Assembly: GCA_025370075.1 (NCBI GenBank)
Contig: CP073016.1
Location: 2,604,001 to 2,668,000, forward strand
DNA: 64,000 nucleotides
Direction of reading: 5' to 3'
Source: Chryseotalea sp. WA131a
Lineage (GTDB): Bacteria > Bacteroidota > Bacteroidia > Cytophagales > Cyclobacteriaceae
Below the pieces are notes generated by a model. The model made no database searches and was not told the origin of the DNA. It saw only the letters and a list, made by a program, of their open reading frames with translations. Below, piece by piece: positions 35,403 to 44,532 of the stretch. The stretch's first letter is position 1; every line of letters begins with the position of its first letter. A program made the translations under genes and the position numbers.

Positions 35403-36215
35403 CTATATTTTATACGACTGTCTCACCGCCCAAAAGAAAAATCGCTCAGGCACCAATCGCTTTAGTGGCAACAGCACATTGGCTGGATACGCAATCGGGT
35501 AGCGCATTTTGGTGGATGAATCGTTGGCTGCTTTGAAAATTACTTTGGCCACTGCCTCGGGCGAAGCGCCTTTTTCGCCCGCATCCATGCTAACAGCTTC
35601 GCACTTCTTTACAAACTCGTTGTAGTCGGTGGTATAATCCGGTTTCATAAACGCACGGCTTCTCCCATAGAATTCTGTTTTGATAGCACCCGGTTCAATC
35701 AATTTCAGTTTGATGTTGAACGGAGCGACTTCGTATTGCAATGATTCCGTAAAACCTTCTACCGCCCACTTGGTGCCATGATAAATGGAATACAGCGGAA
35801 ACGCCACACGGCCACCTACACTCGCAATCTGCACAATGGTGCCGCCTTTCTGCGTGCGCATGATTTTCACTGCTTCGCGCGTTACGCGCATGAGTCCAAA
35901 CACATTGGTGTCAAACTGCTTTTGAATGAACTCATCATCCATCGACTCAAACACGCCATCGGCCCCGAAGCCAGCGTTGTTTACTACTACATCGATTTTT
36001 GAAAAATCTTTTTGAATGTTTTTCAATGCTTGCTCAATGCTGGAAGTACTGGTCACATCCAATCCATATAGCTTTACATTTGGGAGTTTGTTCAACTCCG
36101 TTTCTTTTTCAGGCGATCGCACGGTGGCAGCCACGTTCCAACCTTGCTGTTGAAAATAAATGGCTGCAGCTTTGCCAATGCCAGACGAACTACCTGTGAT
36201 GACGACTGTTTTCAT
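35403..36215 (-). CDS. Short-chain dehydrogenase/reductase
   Basis: NAD(P)-dependent oxidoreductase of 270 residues. The cofactor motif is GSSSGIGKAAA near 8-18, NNAG near 84, and the catalytic set is S (near 131), Y in YSIYHGTKWAVEG with K four later. It matches the classical SDR group often annotated as ketoreductase-like; substrate unknown. The TetR gene immediately upstream on the same strand (52-base gap) may control it. Confidence 0.92.
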   Translation of the reverse strand: MKTVVITGSSSGIGKAAAIYFQQQGWNVAATVRSPEKETELNKLPNVKLYGLDVTSTSSIEQALKNIQKDFSKIDVVVNNAGFGADGVFESMDDEFIQKQFDTNVFGLMRVTREAVKIMRTQKGGTIVQIASVGGRVAFPLYSIYHGTKWAVEGFTESLQYEVAPFNIKLKLIEPGAIKTEFYGRSRAFMKPDYTTDYNEFVKKCEAVSMDAGEKGASPEAVAKVIFKAANDSSTKMRYPIAYPANVLLPLKRLVPERFFFWAVRQSYKI

Positions 36216-36267
36216 AGTAAGGTAAATTTAGTAGGTGAATTTTGATTCATTTATCGGTTAAATTTTT

Positions 36268-36843
36268 TTATGCTTTAATGCTATTCCATGCCATCTGAAA
36301 AAGTTCTTCCTTTAGTGATGGCGTAATCTTCAGCGTTTGATCGTAGTGTAACTTCACCGTTTCGTTAATAGGGCCAAGCAGTTGACTGAGCAGCAATTCC
36401 ACAGGCAATTTCTTCACCAAACCTTGCTTGATTCCGATCGATAAAAAATCCTCCAAGGGCTTTAGCAATTGGTCGCTTTGTTGTTTTGTCTTTTTCGTGA
36501 GATAACTGGTATGGGTAAACTGCTCGATAAACTGCATCCGCTCAGGCTCGGCCAAACTAATGGTTAGATAATTGAACCAAAGTTTTTTGAAGGCGTCCGA
36601 AAAAGAGTCGTTGGGATCGAATACCTCCAACATTTTAGCCGTTTTGCTTTTCTTCAAATGAAAATACAGTTCGTTGATAAGTACCTCTTTGTTTTTGAAG
36701 TATATATAGAGAGTGCCCGTGGCCAATTTGGCTGCTTTTGCCACATCAGCCATTTTCAACCCGTTAAAACCGGTTTTCAATACCAACCGCAAGGTTGCTT
36801 CGTAGATCGCTTCAATCTTATTCTCATCACGTGGTCGTGCCAT
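36268..36843 (-). CDS. TetR-family transcription regulator
   Basis: A 191-residue regulator with an N-terminal TetR HTH (IYEATLRLVLKTGFNGLKMADVAKAAKLATGTLYIYFKNKEVLI) and a helical ligand domain. It precedes the SDR gene and may repress itself and that gene. The spacer upstream (36844-36870) includes ataattattcatttat, a possible operator palindrome. Confidence 0.9.
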   Translation of the reverse strand: MARPRDENKIEAIYEATLRLVLKTGFNGLKMADVAKAAKLATGTLYIYFKNKEVLINELYFHLKKSKTAKMLEVFDPNDSFSDAFKKLWFNYLTISLAEPERMQFIEQFTHTSYLTKKTKQQSDQLLKPLEDFLSIGIKQGLVKKLPVELLLSQLLGPINETVKLHYDQTLKITPSLKEELFQMAWNSIKA

Positions 36844-37229
36844 GACGCAAATGTAAGTGAATAATTATTCATTTATATGATAAATATAATCATTTTAAAC
36901 AAGTTAAGTCTGGTTATAAAAACGAGAGGCAGAGTCAAATTGAGCTTTTCCTATGTAGCTATTTCCTATTTGAGTAAGCCCGTAACCATACACTCCTTCT
37001 CAATAAAGACTAAGGTTTGGTTACATACCTAAAAAGACAGCCTCAGCAAATTAATTTAATTGTACTTACTCAGCATAGCTGTTTATAGATGCAATAGGTT
37101 TTGTCTATTTTTGGATTTATACAACGGAAATAATATTAAACAAAAAGGGATATTTATGTGGTAGTATGGTCTCTGGTGGCGGTACTTCGTCATGTTTTCC
37201 AATTGGTTATCTTTGATTTTTAAGTCCGA
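36844..37229. other. Divergent spacer between tetR and porin genes
   Basis: About 385 AT-rich bases without genes. It should hold the TetR promoter (left) and the porin promoter. For the porin, TATCTTTG at 37208-37215 matches the TAnnTTTG -7 box and lies 14 bases before the ATG. A TTCG at 37186 is a weak -33. No other structure is visible. Confidence 0.45.
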
Positions 37230-38327
37230 ATGAAACACGCAATACTTGGGCTATTGACGTTGGTATTCCACCAAACAGCCTCTCAAATAGTGAACACTGG
37301 TACCATGGATACACTTGAAACCACCACCATAGGGCACTTGGCGGTTGGTGGGTACATGGATAGTTACTACGGATATAGTTTTAACAGACCTGCTTCAGGC
37401 ACCATACCCTATTTCGTTTCTTCCAATCGGCCCGATGAAATGAACATCAATCTTGCTTACATCGATTTGCGCTACAAGGCAACTAATTTTCGCGCTCGGT
37501 TTGTGCCTGGTTACGGCACCTACATGAATGCCAACTATGCCAATGAAATAGGGACATTGAAAAATATTGTAGAGGCAACGGCTGGTATTCGCCTCTCAGG
37601 AAAACGAAATATTTGGGTAGATGTTGGAGTGTTCACCTCGCCCTATACCAACGAAAGCCCCATTTCAAAAGATCACCTTATGTACACCCGATCGTTCGCG
37701 CCAGAAAATGTTCCGTATTATTTGTCGGGTATTAAAGTTTCCGTTCCCGTCAATAAAAAATGGAATACCTATTTGTATTTGCTCAATGGCTGGCAGGTTA
37801 TCCAAGACAATAACAAAAATAAATCCATTGGAACGCAAGTAGAATTTCGCCCTAACAATAAAATGCTTTTTAACTGGGACACCTACATCGGCAATAACAA
37901 TACCACCCAAAATCCAGCATGGAGAATGCGGTACTTCACAGACCTCTATTGGATCTACAAAGCGAGTGAAAAATTTGACGCCACTTCTTGCGCTTATATC
38001 GGATTTCAAGAGCGAACAAATGCCAACACCTTAAATTGGTGGCAAGCTAATTTTATAGGACGGTATCACTTCACCAATTTAGTATCCCTTTCGGGAAGAG
38101 TTGAATACTACAGCGATGGTGGAATTCATCAATTTCCAATTACTGGCATTGGTAGCCTCAATACCTATAGCACTGGGCTTTGCTTGAATTACAAAGCCAA
38201 CCACAATGCATTGCTTCGCATTGAAGGCCGGCACTTTTTCTCTTCCGATTTGGTCTATGAAGATGAAAAATCAAACCCAGTTAACACCAGTACATGGCTA
38301 GTAACAAGCCTCACGGCTTGGTTTTAA
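37230..38327 (+). CDS. Outer-membrane porin, BBP2-like
   Basis: A 365-residue protein with signal peptide (MKHAILGLLTLVFHQTASQ) and strongly alternating beta strands to the final LVTSLTAWF. It matches the beta-barrel porin-2 group (VGGYMDSYYGYSFNRPASG; NEMNINLAYIDLRYKATNFRARFVPG-type segment; ISVPVNKKWNTYLYLLNGWQ-like segment). It is likely a general or sugar/phosphate porin. It ends overlapping the convergent ppx gene by 17 bases. Confidence 0.85.
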   Translation: MKHAILGLLTLVFHQTASQIVNTGTMDTLETTTIGHLAVGGYMDSYYGYSFNRPASGTIPYFVSSNRPDEMNINLAYIDLRYKATNFRARFVPGYGTYMNANYANEIGTLKNIVEATAGIRLSGKRNIWVDVGVFTSPYTNESPISKDHLMYTRSFAPENVPYYLSGIKVSVPVNKKWNTYLYLLNGWQVIQDNNKNKSIGTQVEFRPNNKMLFNWDTYIGNNNTTQNPAWRMRYFTDLYWIYKASEKFDATSCAYIGFQERTNANTLNWWQANFIGRYHFTNLVSLSGRVEYYSDGGIHQFPITGIGSLNTYSTGLCLNYKANHNALLRIEGRHFFSSDLVYEDEKSNPVNTSTWLVTSLTAWF

Positions 38328-39252
38328 TCTGCTGATTAAATAGTTGGAGAACCCCTTCTTTCAACGAGTAGGAAGAAACACGAATATTCTCGAATCGATG
38401 CCTTTTCAATACAAAATCTACTAAACAACACGCCACCACAATCATCTCCACCCGCAACTCAATCATGCCAGGTATTTGCATGCGCTCTGCTCGGTTTTTG
38501 ATGAGCAGTTCTTCAAAGATTTCATCAAAAGCAATGAGCGAGAAAGGCATTTCGGCCTTTTGCTCTTGTAGAATATTGTTTTTATAACAATAGATTTCAC
38601 TTAGGGTATCAAACGTTCCGGATGACCCAACCAACGTTTTTGGTCTATGCTGATGAAGCGCCAGCCAAAGGGGTGCAAGGCTTTGTTCTAAGTATAGATT
38701 TAATTTTTCGATTTCTTCTTTTAGAATCGGGTCATGCTTCTGAAATTTTTCCAGCAACCGTTGCCCACCTATCTCAAAACTCTGTTTCCAAAAAATCTCC
38801 TGATCGTTTCCAATAATGAATTCAACGCTGCCACCGCCAATGTCAACAATCAACGATTTTTGCACTCCCAATTTAACGGCCTCTCGCACACCACGATAAA
38901 TGTATTCAGCCTCTTCTTCGCCCGAAATAATCTTTACCTCAATGCCCGTCTCTTGCTTAATTTTTTCAATCACCTCCGTGCGATTAGAGGCATTGCGCAA
39001 CGCGCTGGTACCAAAAGCCCTCACCTGCTCAATACCCATTTCCTTGAGCGTTTGCCGATAACTTTGCAAAACGACAACCGAGCGCTGTATGGCCTCGAGC
39101 GTGATGATGGATTGGTTGATTCCGCCCGCCCCAATTTTTGCCGGTAGTTTCTCTTGATAGGTAATGGCATACTGATTTTCTTTCCACTCTGCAACTAGTA
39201 AGTGAAAGGTGTTTGTGCCTAAATCAATGATGGCGAGTTTCTCCATTACCAT
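38311..39252 (-). CDS. Exopolyphosphatase / Ppx-GppA family phosphatase
   Basis: About 313 residues from the MVMEKL start. Actin-like ATPase fold: IDLGTNTFHLLVAEW at the start, the middle VDIGGGSVEFIIG, and GSSGTFDTL. It hydrolyses polyphosphate or pppGpp; which is not decidable here. It is convergent with and slightly overlaps the porin gene, and is divergent from the carboxylase gene at 39321. Confidence 0.92.
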   Translation of the reverse strand: MVMEKLAIIDLGTNTFHLLVAEWKENQYAITYQEKLPAKIGAGGINQSIITLEAIQRSVVVLQSYRQTLKEMGIEQVRAFGTSALRNASNRTEVIEKIKQETGIEVKIISGEEEAEYIYRGVREAVKLGVQKSLIVDIGGGSVEFIIGNDQEIFWKQSFEIGGQRLLEKFQKHDPILKEEIEKLNLYLEQSLAPLWLALHQHRPKTLVGSSGTFDTLSEIYCYKNNILQEQKAEMPFSLIAFDEIFEELLIKNRAERMQIPGMIELRVEMIVVACCLVDFVLKRHRFENIRVSSYSLKEGVLQLFNQQIKTKP

Positions 39253-39320
39253 TCGGATATAACAATGCAATCTACAATTGCGATATTAACTATATTTCGG
39301 ATCATTTAGTTTAGAAAAAT

Positions 39321-40889
39321 ATGGCCACCAAAAATACCAATCACCCTTTGCAAGATAAGTTCAATGAACTAAACCGTAAAAATGCTGAAGCTTTATTAGG
39401 TGGTGGCGAAAAAAGGATCGAACAACAACATGCCAAAGGAAAGCTTTCGGCTAGGGAACGTGTATTGCTTTTGTTGGACGAAGGTTCGTTTGAGGAATTA
39501 GGGAAATTTGTGATGCACCGAAGCAAAGATTTTGGCCTCGATAAAGAACATTACTTAGGCGATGGTGTAGTCACAGGCTATGGAACAATTCACCAAAGAT
39601 TGGTGTATGTCTTCTCACAAGATTTCACCGTTTTTGGGGGGTCGCTTTCCGAGACGCACGCAGAAAAAATTGTAAAGGTGATGGACTTGGCAATGAAGAA
39701 TGGTGCGCCTGTGATTGGGCTAAATGATTCGGGTGGAGCACGTATTCAAGAAGGGGTTGTTTCACTAGGCGGCTATGCCGATATTTTTTATCGAAACGTA
39801 ATGGCCAGCGGGGTGGTGCCACAGATTTCTGCCATTATGGGGCCCTGCGCAGGCGGTGCGGTATACTCACCTGCCATGACGGATTTTATTTTTATGGTAG
39901 AGAATACTTCGTTTATGTTTGTGACCGGACCAAACGTGGTAAAGACCGTAACGCATGAAAACGTAACGGCTGAAGAATTAGGAGGAGCCACCACGCACAG
40001 TACCAAAAGTGGCGTTACTCATTTTGCTTGCCCTAATGAGGTGGAGTGCCTCCATCAAATCAAACAATTGTTTAGCTATATCCCACAAAATTGTGAAGAC
40101 GATGCACCACGATTGCCTTACGAATTTGGGAACGAATTACGGCCAGCCCTTAACGATATCATTCCGGCCAATCCCAACCAACCCTATGACATGCGTGATG
40201 TCATTCATGGTGTGGTAGATGAAAACACATTTTTTGAAGTTCATAAAAATTTCGCAGAAAACATGGTGGTAGGCTTTGCCCGATTGGCGGGGAGAAGTAT
40301 TGGCATTGTGGGCAATCAACCCGCATCATTGGCAGGCGTGTTGGATATTGACTCCAGCGTAAAGGCGGCACGATTCGTTCGCTTCTGTGATTCGTTCAAC
40401 ATTCCCTTGTTAGTATTGGAAGATGTGCCAGGCTTTCTTCCAGGCACTGATCAAGAATGGAATGCTATCATCACCAACGGAGCAAAATTGTTGTACGCCT
40501 TTAGTGAAGCCACCGTGCCCCGCGTAACGGTGATCACTCGCAAAGCTTATGGAGGAGCGTATGATGTGATGAACAGCAAACACATCGGTGCCGACATGAA
40601 CTATGCTTGGCCCACAGCCGAGATTGCGGTGATGGGCGCAAAGGGTGCATCTGAAATCATTTTCAAAAAAGAAATTTCAGAAGCGGTCGATAAAGAAGCC
40701 AAGCTAACCGAGAAGGTGGATGAGTACACCAAAAAATTTGCAAATCCGTACCGAGCCGCCCACCGTGGTTATATTGATGAAGTGATTATGCCCGACCAAA
40801 CTCGCGAGAAATTGATTCGGGCATTTCAAATGTTGGAAAACAAAGTGGCGGTGCTGCCGAAAAAGAAGCACGGGAATATTCCGTTGTAA
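39321..40889 (+). CDS. Acyl-CoA carboxylase beta subunit (propionyl-CoA carboxylase type)
   Basis: Carboxyltransferase subunit, 522 residues, transferring CO2 from biotin to an acyl-CoA. The two crotonase-like halves are evident: VFSQDFTVFGGSLSETHAEK and GLNDSGGARIQEGV with GPCAGGAVYSPAMTDF in the first, and FLPGTDQEWNAIITNGAKLLYAFSEATVP with RKAYGGAYDVMNSKH in the second. It matches propionyl-CoA carboxylase beta (PccB). No biotin carboxylase subunit is adjacent. Substrate by homology only. Confidence 0.93.
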   Translation: MATKNTNHPLQDKFNELNRKNAEALLGGGEKRIEQQHAKGKLSARERVLLLLDEGSFEELGKFVMHRSKDFGLDKEHYLGDGVVTGYGTIHQRLVYVFSQDFTVFGGSLSETHAEKIVKVMDLAMKNGAPVIGLNDSGGARIQEGVVSLGGYADIFYRNVMASGVVPQISAIMGPCAGGAVYSPAMTDFIFMVENTSFMFVTGPNVVKTVTHENVTAEELGGATTHSTKSGVTHFACPNEVECLHQIKQLFSYIPQNCEDDAPRLPYEFGNELRPALNDIIPANPNQPYDMRDVIHGVVDENTFFEVHKNFAENMVVGFARLAGRSIGIVGNQPASLAGVLDIDSSVKAARFVRFCDSFNIPLLVLEDVPGFLPGTDQEWNAIITNGAKLLYAFSEATVPRVTVITRKAYGGAYDVMNSKHIGADMNYAWPTAEIAVMGAKGASEIIFKKEISEAVDKEAKLTEKVDEYTKKFANPYRAAHRGYIDEVIMPDQTREKLIRAFQMLENKVAVLPKKKHGNIPL

Positions 40890-40925
40890 TTGCTCTCCCA
40901 ACATGCGGGGAATAACCCTATAATA

Positions 40926-40995
40926 TCCGCAAAATATGCGGAGATTAATTTGCTAATCTCCGCACGTGCTTTTATATTTACCGCATAATTTGCGG
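40926..40995 (+). promoter_or_regulatory. Palindromic operator array upstream of fic
   Basis: Three overlapping inverted repeats of TGCGGA/TCCGCA: IR1 TCCGCA-N5-TGCGGA at 40926-40942, IR2 TGCGGAGATTA-N6-TAATCTCCGCA at 40937-40964 (perfect 11-base arms), and IR3 CCGCA-N5-TGCGG at 40981-40995. The last arm ends 3 bases before the ATG at 40999. The pattern is that of a repressor operator, and Fic proteins of this class have a C-terminal winged-helix domain, so autoregulation is a natural reading. Confidence 0.75.
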
Positions 40996-40998
40996 AGA

Positions 40999-42108
40999 AT
41001 GTCTAAATACATTCATTTACTGAAGAACTGGCCTGAGTTTACTTGGGATCATGAAAAGCTGGTGCATCCACTTGCTACCGTGCGTCATCAGCAAGGTCGG
41101 TTGTTGGGCAAACTGGAAGGATTAGGTTTTCAATTGCAGTCCGAAGCATCGTTGGGCAATTTAATATTGGACGTAATGAAGTCGAGCGAGATAGAAGGCG
41201 AGGAGTTGCCAATGGATCAAGTGCGCTCCTCCATCGCACGAAAACTGGGCATGAAAGTGCCAGGCTTGGTCGTGGCTAGCAGAGATGTAGATGGTGTGGT
41301 TGAGATGATGCTCGATGCTACACAAAAGCATGCCAAGCCTCTAACCAAAGAACGCTTATTCGCTTGGCACGGAGCATTGTTCCCCACGGGCCGAAGCGGC
41401 TTGCACAAAATACAAGTTGCCGCTTGGCGCGATGCCGAAGGCGATCCCATGCAAGTGGTATCAGGCGCAATGGGCAAAGAGCGCGTACACTTTGAGGCAC
41501 CCGAAGCCGCGCGACTGGAGCACGAGATGAATTTTTTTTTAAAGTGGTTTAATCAATCCGAAGAACTGGACTCCCTATTAAAAGCAGCCATCGCGCACTT
41601 GTGGTTCGTTACCATACATCCGTTCGATGATGGCAACGGCCGTATCGCTCGTGCCATAGCCGATATGCAACTCTCGCGCTCCGACCAATCGAGCCAGCGC
41701 TTCTACAGCATGTCGGCACAGATTCAACAAGAGCGTAAGATGTATTACGATTGTTTGGAGAAAACTCAACGCGGCACATTAGATATAACAGGTTGGTTGT
41801 TATGGTTCCTCAATTGCTTCGGGCGCGCGTTATCAGCCTCTACCAACAACGTGGCAAGCGTAATGAACAAGGCAACCTTTTGGGAGAAGAATCGCACCGT
41901 TGCCCTGAACGACCGCCAACGTAAGATGCTCAACAAACTCATGGACGGCTTGGAAGGCAAGCTCACCTCTTCCAAATGGGCGAAGATGACCAAAAGCTCG
42001 CCCGACACTGCTCTGCGCGACATACAGAATCTGATCGAAAAAGGTATGTTGGAAAAGGAGGAAGGCGGAGGTAGGAGTACGAGTTATAAAATCAAATATT
42101 TGGCATAG
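40999..42108 (+). CDS. Fic-domain protein with C-terminal helix-turn-helix-like region
   Basis: AMP-transferase (AMPylation) family enzyme, 369 residues from ATG 40999. The Fic motif is HPFDDGNGRIAR starting at H207, complete. Upstream at residues 62-67 SSEIEG fits the class II inhibitory helix (S/T)xxxE(G/N), which keeps the enzyme in check. An N-terminal DUF4172-like domain precedes it. The C-terminal 60 residues (LNDRQRKMLNKLMDGLEGKLTSSKWAKMTKSSPDTALRDIQ) look like a winged-helix DNA-binding domain. The operator array starts in front of the gene. Targets are unknown. Confidence 0.92.
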   Translation: MSKYIHLLKNWPEFTWDHEKLVHPLATVRHQQGRLLGKLEGLGFQLQSEASLGNLILDVMKSSEIEGEELPMDQVRSSIARKLGMKVPGLVVASRDVDGVVEMMLDATQKHAKPLTKERLFAWHGALFPTGRSGLHKIQVAAWRDAEGDPMQVVSGAMGKERVHFEAPEAARLEHEMNFFLKWFNQSEELDSLLKAAIAHLWFVTIHPFDDGNGRIARAIADMQLSRSDQSSQRFYSMSAQIQQERKMYYDCLEKTQRGTLDITGWLLWFLNCFGRALSASTNNVASVMNKATFWEKNRTVALNDRQRKMLNKLMDGLEGKLTSSKWAKMTKSSPDTALRDIQNLIEKGMLEKEEGGGRSTSYKIKYLA

Positions 42109-42161
42109 AACTCGAAACAAGCCAAATTTCTATAAATTTACCAATGAATTAAAAATTAGTC

Positions 42162-43232
42162 ATGGACAAAAAAAGTAAAAAATTCCTCTTCGATTATTTG
42201 AACAATGCATCGCCCACAGGCTTTGAATCATCGGGCCAACAAATTTGGCTGGATTACTTAAAGCCCTACATCGATGATTATATGATAGACGTGTATGGCA
42301 CGGCTGTGGGCATTGTCAACCCCAAAGCCAAATACAAAGTAGTGATTGAAGCCCATGCCGATGAAATCAGTTGGTTTGTAAACTACATCACCGATGACGG
42401 TTATATCTACGTGCGCAGAAACGGGGGCTCAGATCATCAGATCGCGCCAAGCATGCGCGTGAACATCCATACTGAAAAAGGATTGGTGAAAGGCGTGTTC
42501 GGCTGGCCGGCCATTCACGTGCGGGACGCAGGCAAAGAAGAAGCACCTAGTTTAAAAAACATCTTCATCGATATTGGCGCAGAGTCGAAGAAAGAAGTCG
42601 AGGCCATGGGCGTGCATGTAGGTTGTGTGGCCGTATTTGAAGACGAACTCATCGAACTCAATAAAAACTACTTGGTTGGCCGCGCGCTCGATAACCGGAT
42701 GGGTGGCTACATGATTGCCGAAGTTACGCGTAGGCTGCATGAAACCAAAAAGAATCTGCCCTTTGGCTTATATATAGTCAACTCAGTGCAAGAAGAAATC
42801 GGATTGCGGGGTGCAGAGATGATTTCACGCAGAATCAAACCTGATTTGGCAATCTGTACAGACGTGACCCACGATACCCAATCGCCCATGTATAATAAAA
42901 AGGAGAGTGGCAATCTAAAATGTGGATTAGGCCCTGTAGTTTGCTATGGCCCTGCTGTACAGAACAATGTATTGAAAATGGTCATCGAAACAGCCCAAAA
43001 GAAAAAAATACCCTTCCAACGACAAGCCGTTAGCCGTTCGACAGGTACAGACACCGATTCATTTGCCTATTCGGCTGAAGGTGTTGCCTCTGCTTTGATC
43101 TCATTACCGCTTAAATACATGCACACTACCGTAGAGACAGTCCACAAAGAAGACGTGGAAAATGTAATTAACTTGATATATGAGGTTTTGATGCAGGTAA
43201 AACCAGGCCATGATTTTCGGTACATCAAATAA
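42162..43232 (+). CDS. M42-family metallopeptidase
   Basis: Zinc-dependent aminopeptidase of the M42 (TET/glucanase-like) family, 356 residues. Metal ligands are in EAHADEISWFV, GRALDNRMGGY, VQEEIGLRGA and CTDVTHD; the final one in the YMHTTVETVHKEDVEN region. It is cytosolic and likely forms tetrahedral dodecamers that finish peptide digestion. A strong bidirectional hairpin at 43256 follows the gene. Confidence 0.93.
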   Translation: MDKKSKKFLFDYLNNASPTGFESSGQQIWLDYLKPYIDDYMIDVYGTAVGIVNPKAKYKVVIEAHADEISWFVNYITDDGYIYVRRNGGSDHQIAPSMRVNIHTEKGLVKGVFGWPAIHVRDAGKEEAPSLKNIFIDIGAESKKEVEAMGVHVGCVAVFEDELIELNKNYLVGRALDNRMGGYMIAEVTRRLHETKKNLPFGLYIVNSVQEEIGLRGAEMISRRIKPDLAICTDVTHDTQSPMYNKKESGNLKCGLGPVVCYGPAVQNNVLKMVIETAQKKKIPFQRQAVSRSTGTDTDSFAYSAEGVASALISLPLKYMHTTVETVHKEDVENVINLIYEVLMQVKPGHDFRYIK

Positions 43233-43255
43233 AAAACCATTAGAAATCGGTTCAT

Positions 43256-43284
43256 TTTACCAATTGCATCGCAATTGGTAAAAA
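43256..43284. terminator. Bidirectional terminator after the M42 gene
   Basis: TTTTACCAATTGC and GCAATTGGTAAAA are perfect 13-base arms around ATC. A second imperfect hairpin (AGCCCTTCCAG/CTGGAGGGGCT) follows at 43323-43348, close before the next gene. Confidence 0.8.
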
Positions 43285-43387
43285 TCAAAAAAACTTACAT
43301 CTGATAGTTCTCTTTACAAGATAGCCCTTCCAGCAATCTGGAGGGGCTTACTTTTGCATTATCAAACTCGGAAAAAAAGCAACAATT

Positions 43388-43912
43388 ATGAAACACAGTA
43401 AAAAAATCATTTTCGCAATACTGGTGGTATTATTTAAACTTACTACGATGAAAACTTTTGCGCAAGAGCGTCCTCTGCACGAAGTTTATTCTATGATGGT
43501 TTTCAACTTCTCTAAGTATGTTCAATGGCCTGACAATGGGAACACCGAATTTGTAATTGGTGTGATTGGAAATGAAGAGGTTTTCAAAACCTTGAACTCT
43601 TGGTATGCAGGTAAGCCAAAAGGCAATAAGAAGTTTGTGATCAAAAATTTCAAAAATTCTGCTGAAGTGCAAGATTGCCAGATCCTATACATCGACCGTA
43701 GCAAAAGCGGAGAATTTGAAACAGCCAATGCAAAGGTAAAAGGCAAGGGAACATTAGTAGTTACCGATCGGAATGGATTAGGCTCTAAAGGTAGTTGCAT
43801 TAACTTTAAAACAGTTGAAGATAAGTTGAAATTCGAACTTAACCAGACAGCGATTGAAGTCTCAAACTTAAAGGTATCCAGTGCCCTTACTTCGATGGCA
43901 ATTCTAATTTAA
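43388..43912 (+). CDS. DUF4154 (YfiR-like) secreted protein, copy 1
   Basis: A 174-residue protein with signal peptide ending near TFAQ. The DUF4154 pattern is HEVYSMMVFNFSKYVQWPDN, then VIGNEEVFKTL and DRSKSGEF, VTDRNGLGSKGSCINFK and FELNQTAIEVSNLKVSSALTSMAI. YfiR of Pseudomonas is a periplasmic repressor of a diguanylate cyclase; here no cyclase is near, so the role is open. The motif TACTTTTG at 43349 can serve as its -7 promoter box. Confidence 0.88.
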   Translation: MKHSKKIIFAILVVLFKLTTMKTFAQERPLHEVYSMMVFNFSKYVQWPDNGNTEFVIGVIGNEEVFKTLNSWYAGKPKGNKKFVIKNFKNSAEVQDCQILYIDRSKSGEFETANAKVKGKGTLVVTDRNGLGSKGSCINFKTVEDKLKFELNQTAIEVSNLKVSSALTSMAILI

Positions 43913-43984
43913 TAGCATTTGCCCCTCCGATTTAACCCGGAGCAATTTTTGGTTTTTTTTTGTGAACAAAACTTTAAAGTTAAT

Positions 43985-44520
43985 TTGCGTAGCATTAGAA
44001 CGTTATATATAAAAAAATTTGTTTTCCTCGGATTGTTTGTTCTCGCAGCTCATGCAGGATTTTCTAAGCAGAAAAACCAATGTATGAAATCCATGCCCAA
44101 ATGATTTACAACTTCTTAAAATACGTTCAATGGCCCAATGATGCCGAAGGGGGAGAATTTGTGTTGGGCGTAATTGGGGAGGATGATGTGTATACCATAT
44201 TAAAAACCTTCTATGAAGGCAAGCCAAAAGGTTCTAAGAAGTTTGCAATCAAAAAACTCTCTTCACCAGATGAAGCAGCCTACTGCTCGGTTGTGTACAT
44301 CGGCAAAAACAAAGGAAGTCAATTTGATGCGGTAAGAAACGCTGCTTCTGGCAAACCCATTTTAACGATTACCGACAGCGCTAACCTTGGGAAAAAAGGA
44401 AGCTGTATCAATTTTAAAGTAATTGACGGGAAGTTGAAGTTTGAGTTAAACCAAGCATCGATTACCGCTTCTACCCTGAAAGTAGCAAGCCAATTGAGCA
44501 GCATGGCCATTTTGCTGTAA
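43985..44520 (+). pseudogene. DUF4154 (YfiR-like) protein, copy 2, frameshift in signal region
   Basis: Paralogue of the gene before it (shared ends: FNFSKYVQWP/YNFLKYVQWP, LNQTAIEVSNLKVSSALTSMAIL/LNQASITASTLKVASQLSSMAIL). The mature domain is one open frame from 44080 (MYEIHAQMIYNF). A signal peptide (KKFVFLGLFVLAAHAGFS) lies just upstream but in another frame, ending at 44104. Two extra bases in ttctaagcagaaaaac near 44065 would explain the shift; removing them joins AGFS to AEKPMYEI. A sequencing error is possible. Without the signal the domain would stay in the cytoplasm. Confidence 0.75.
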
Positions 44521-44532
44521 GCTCATTAAGCT

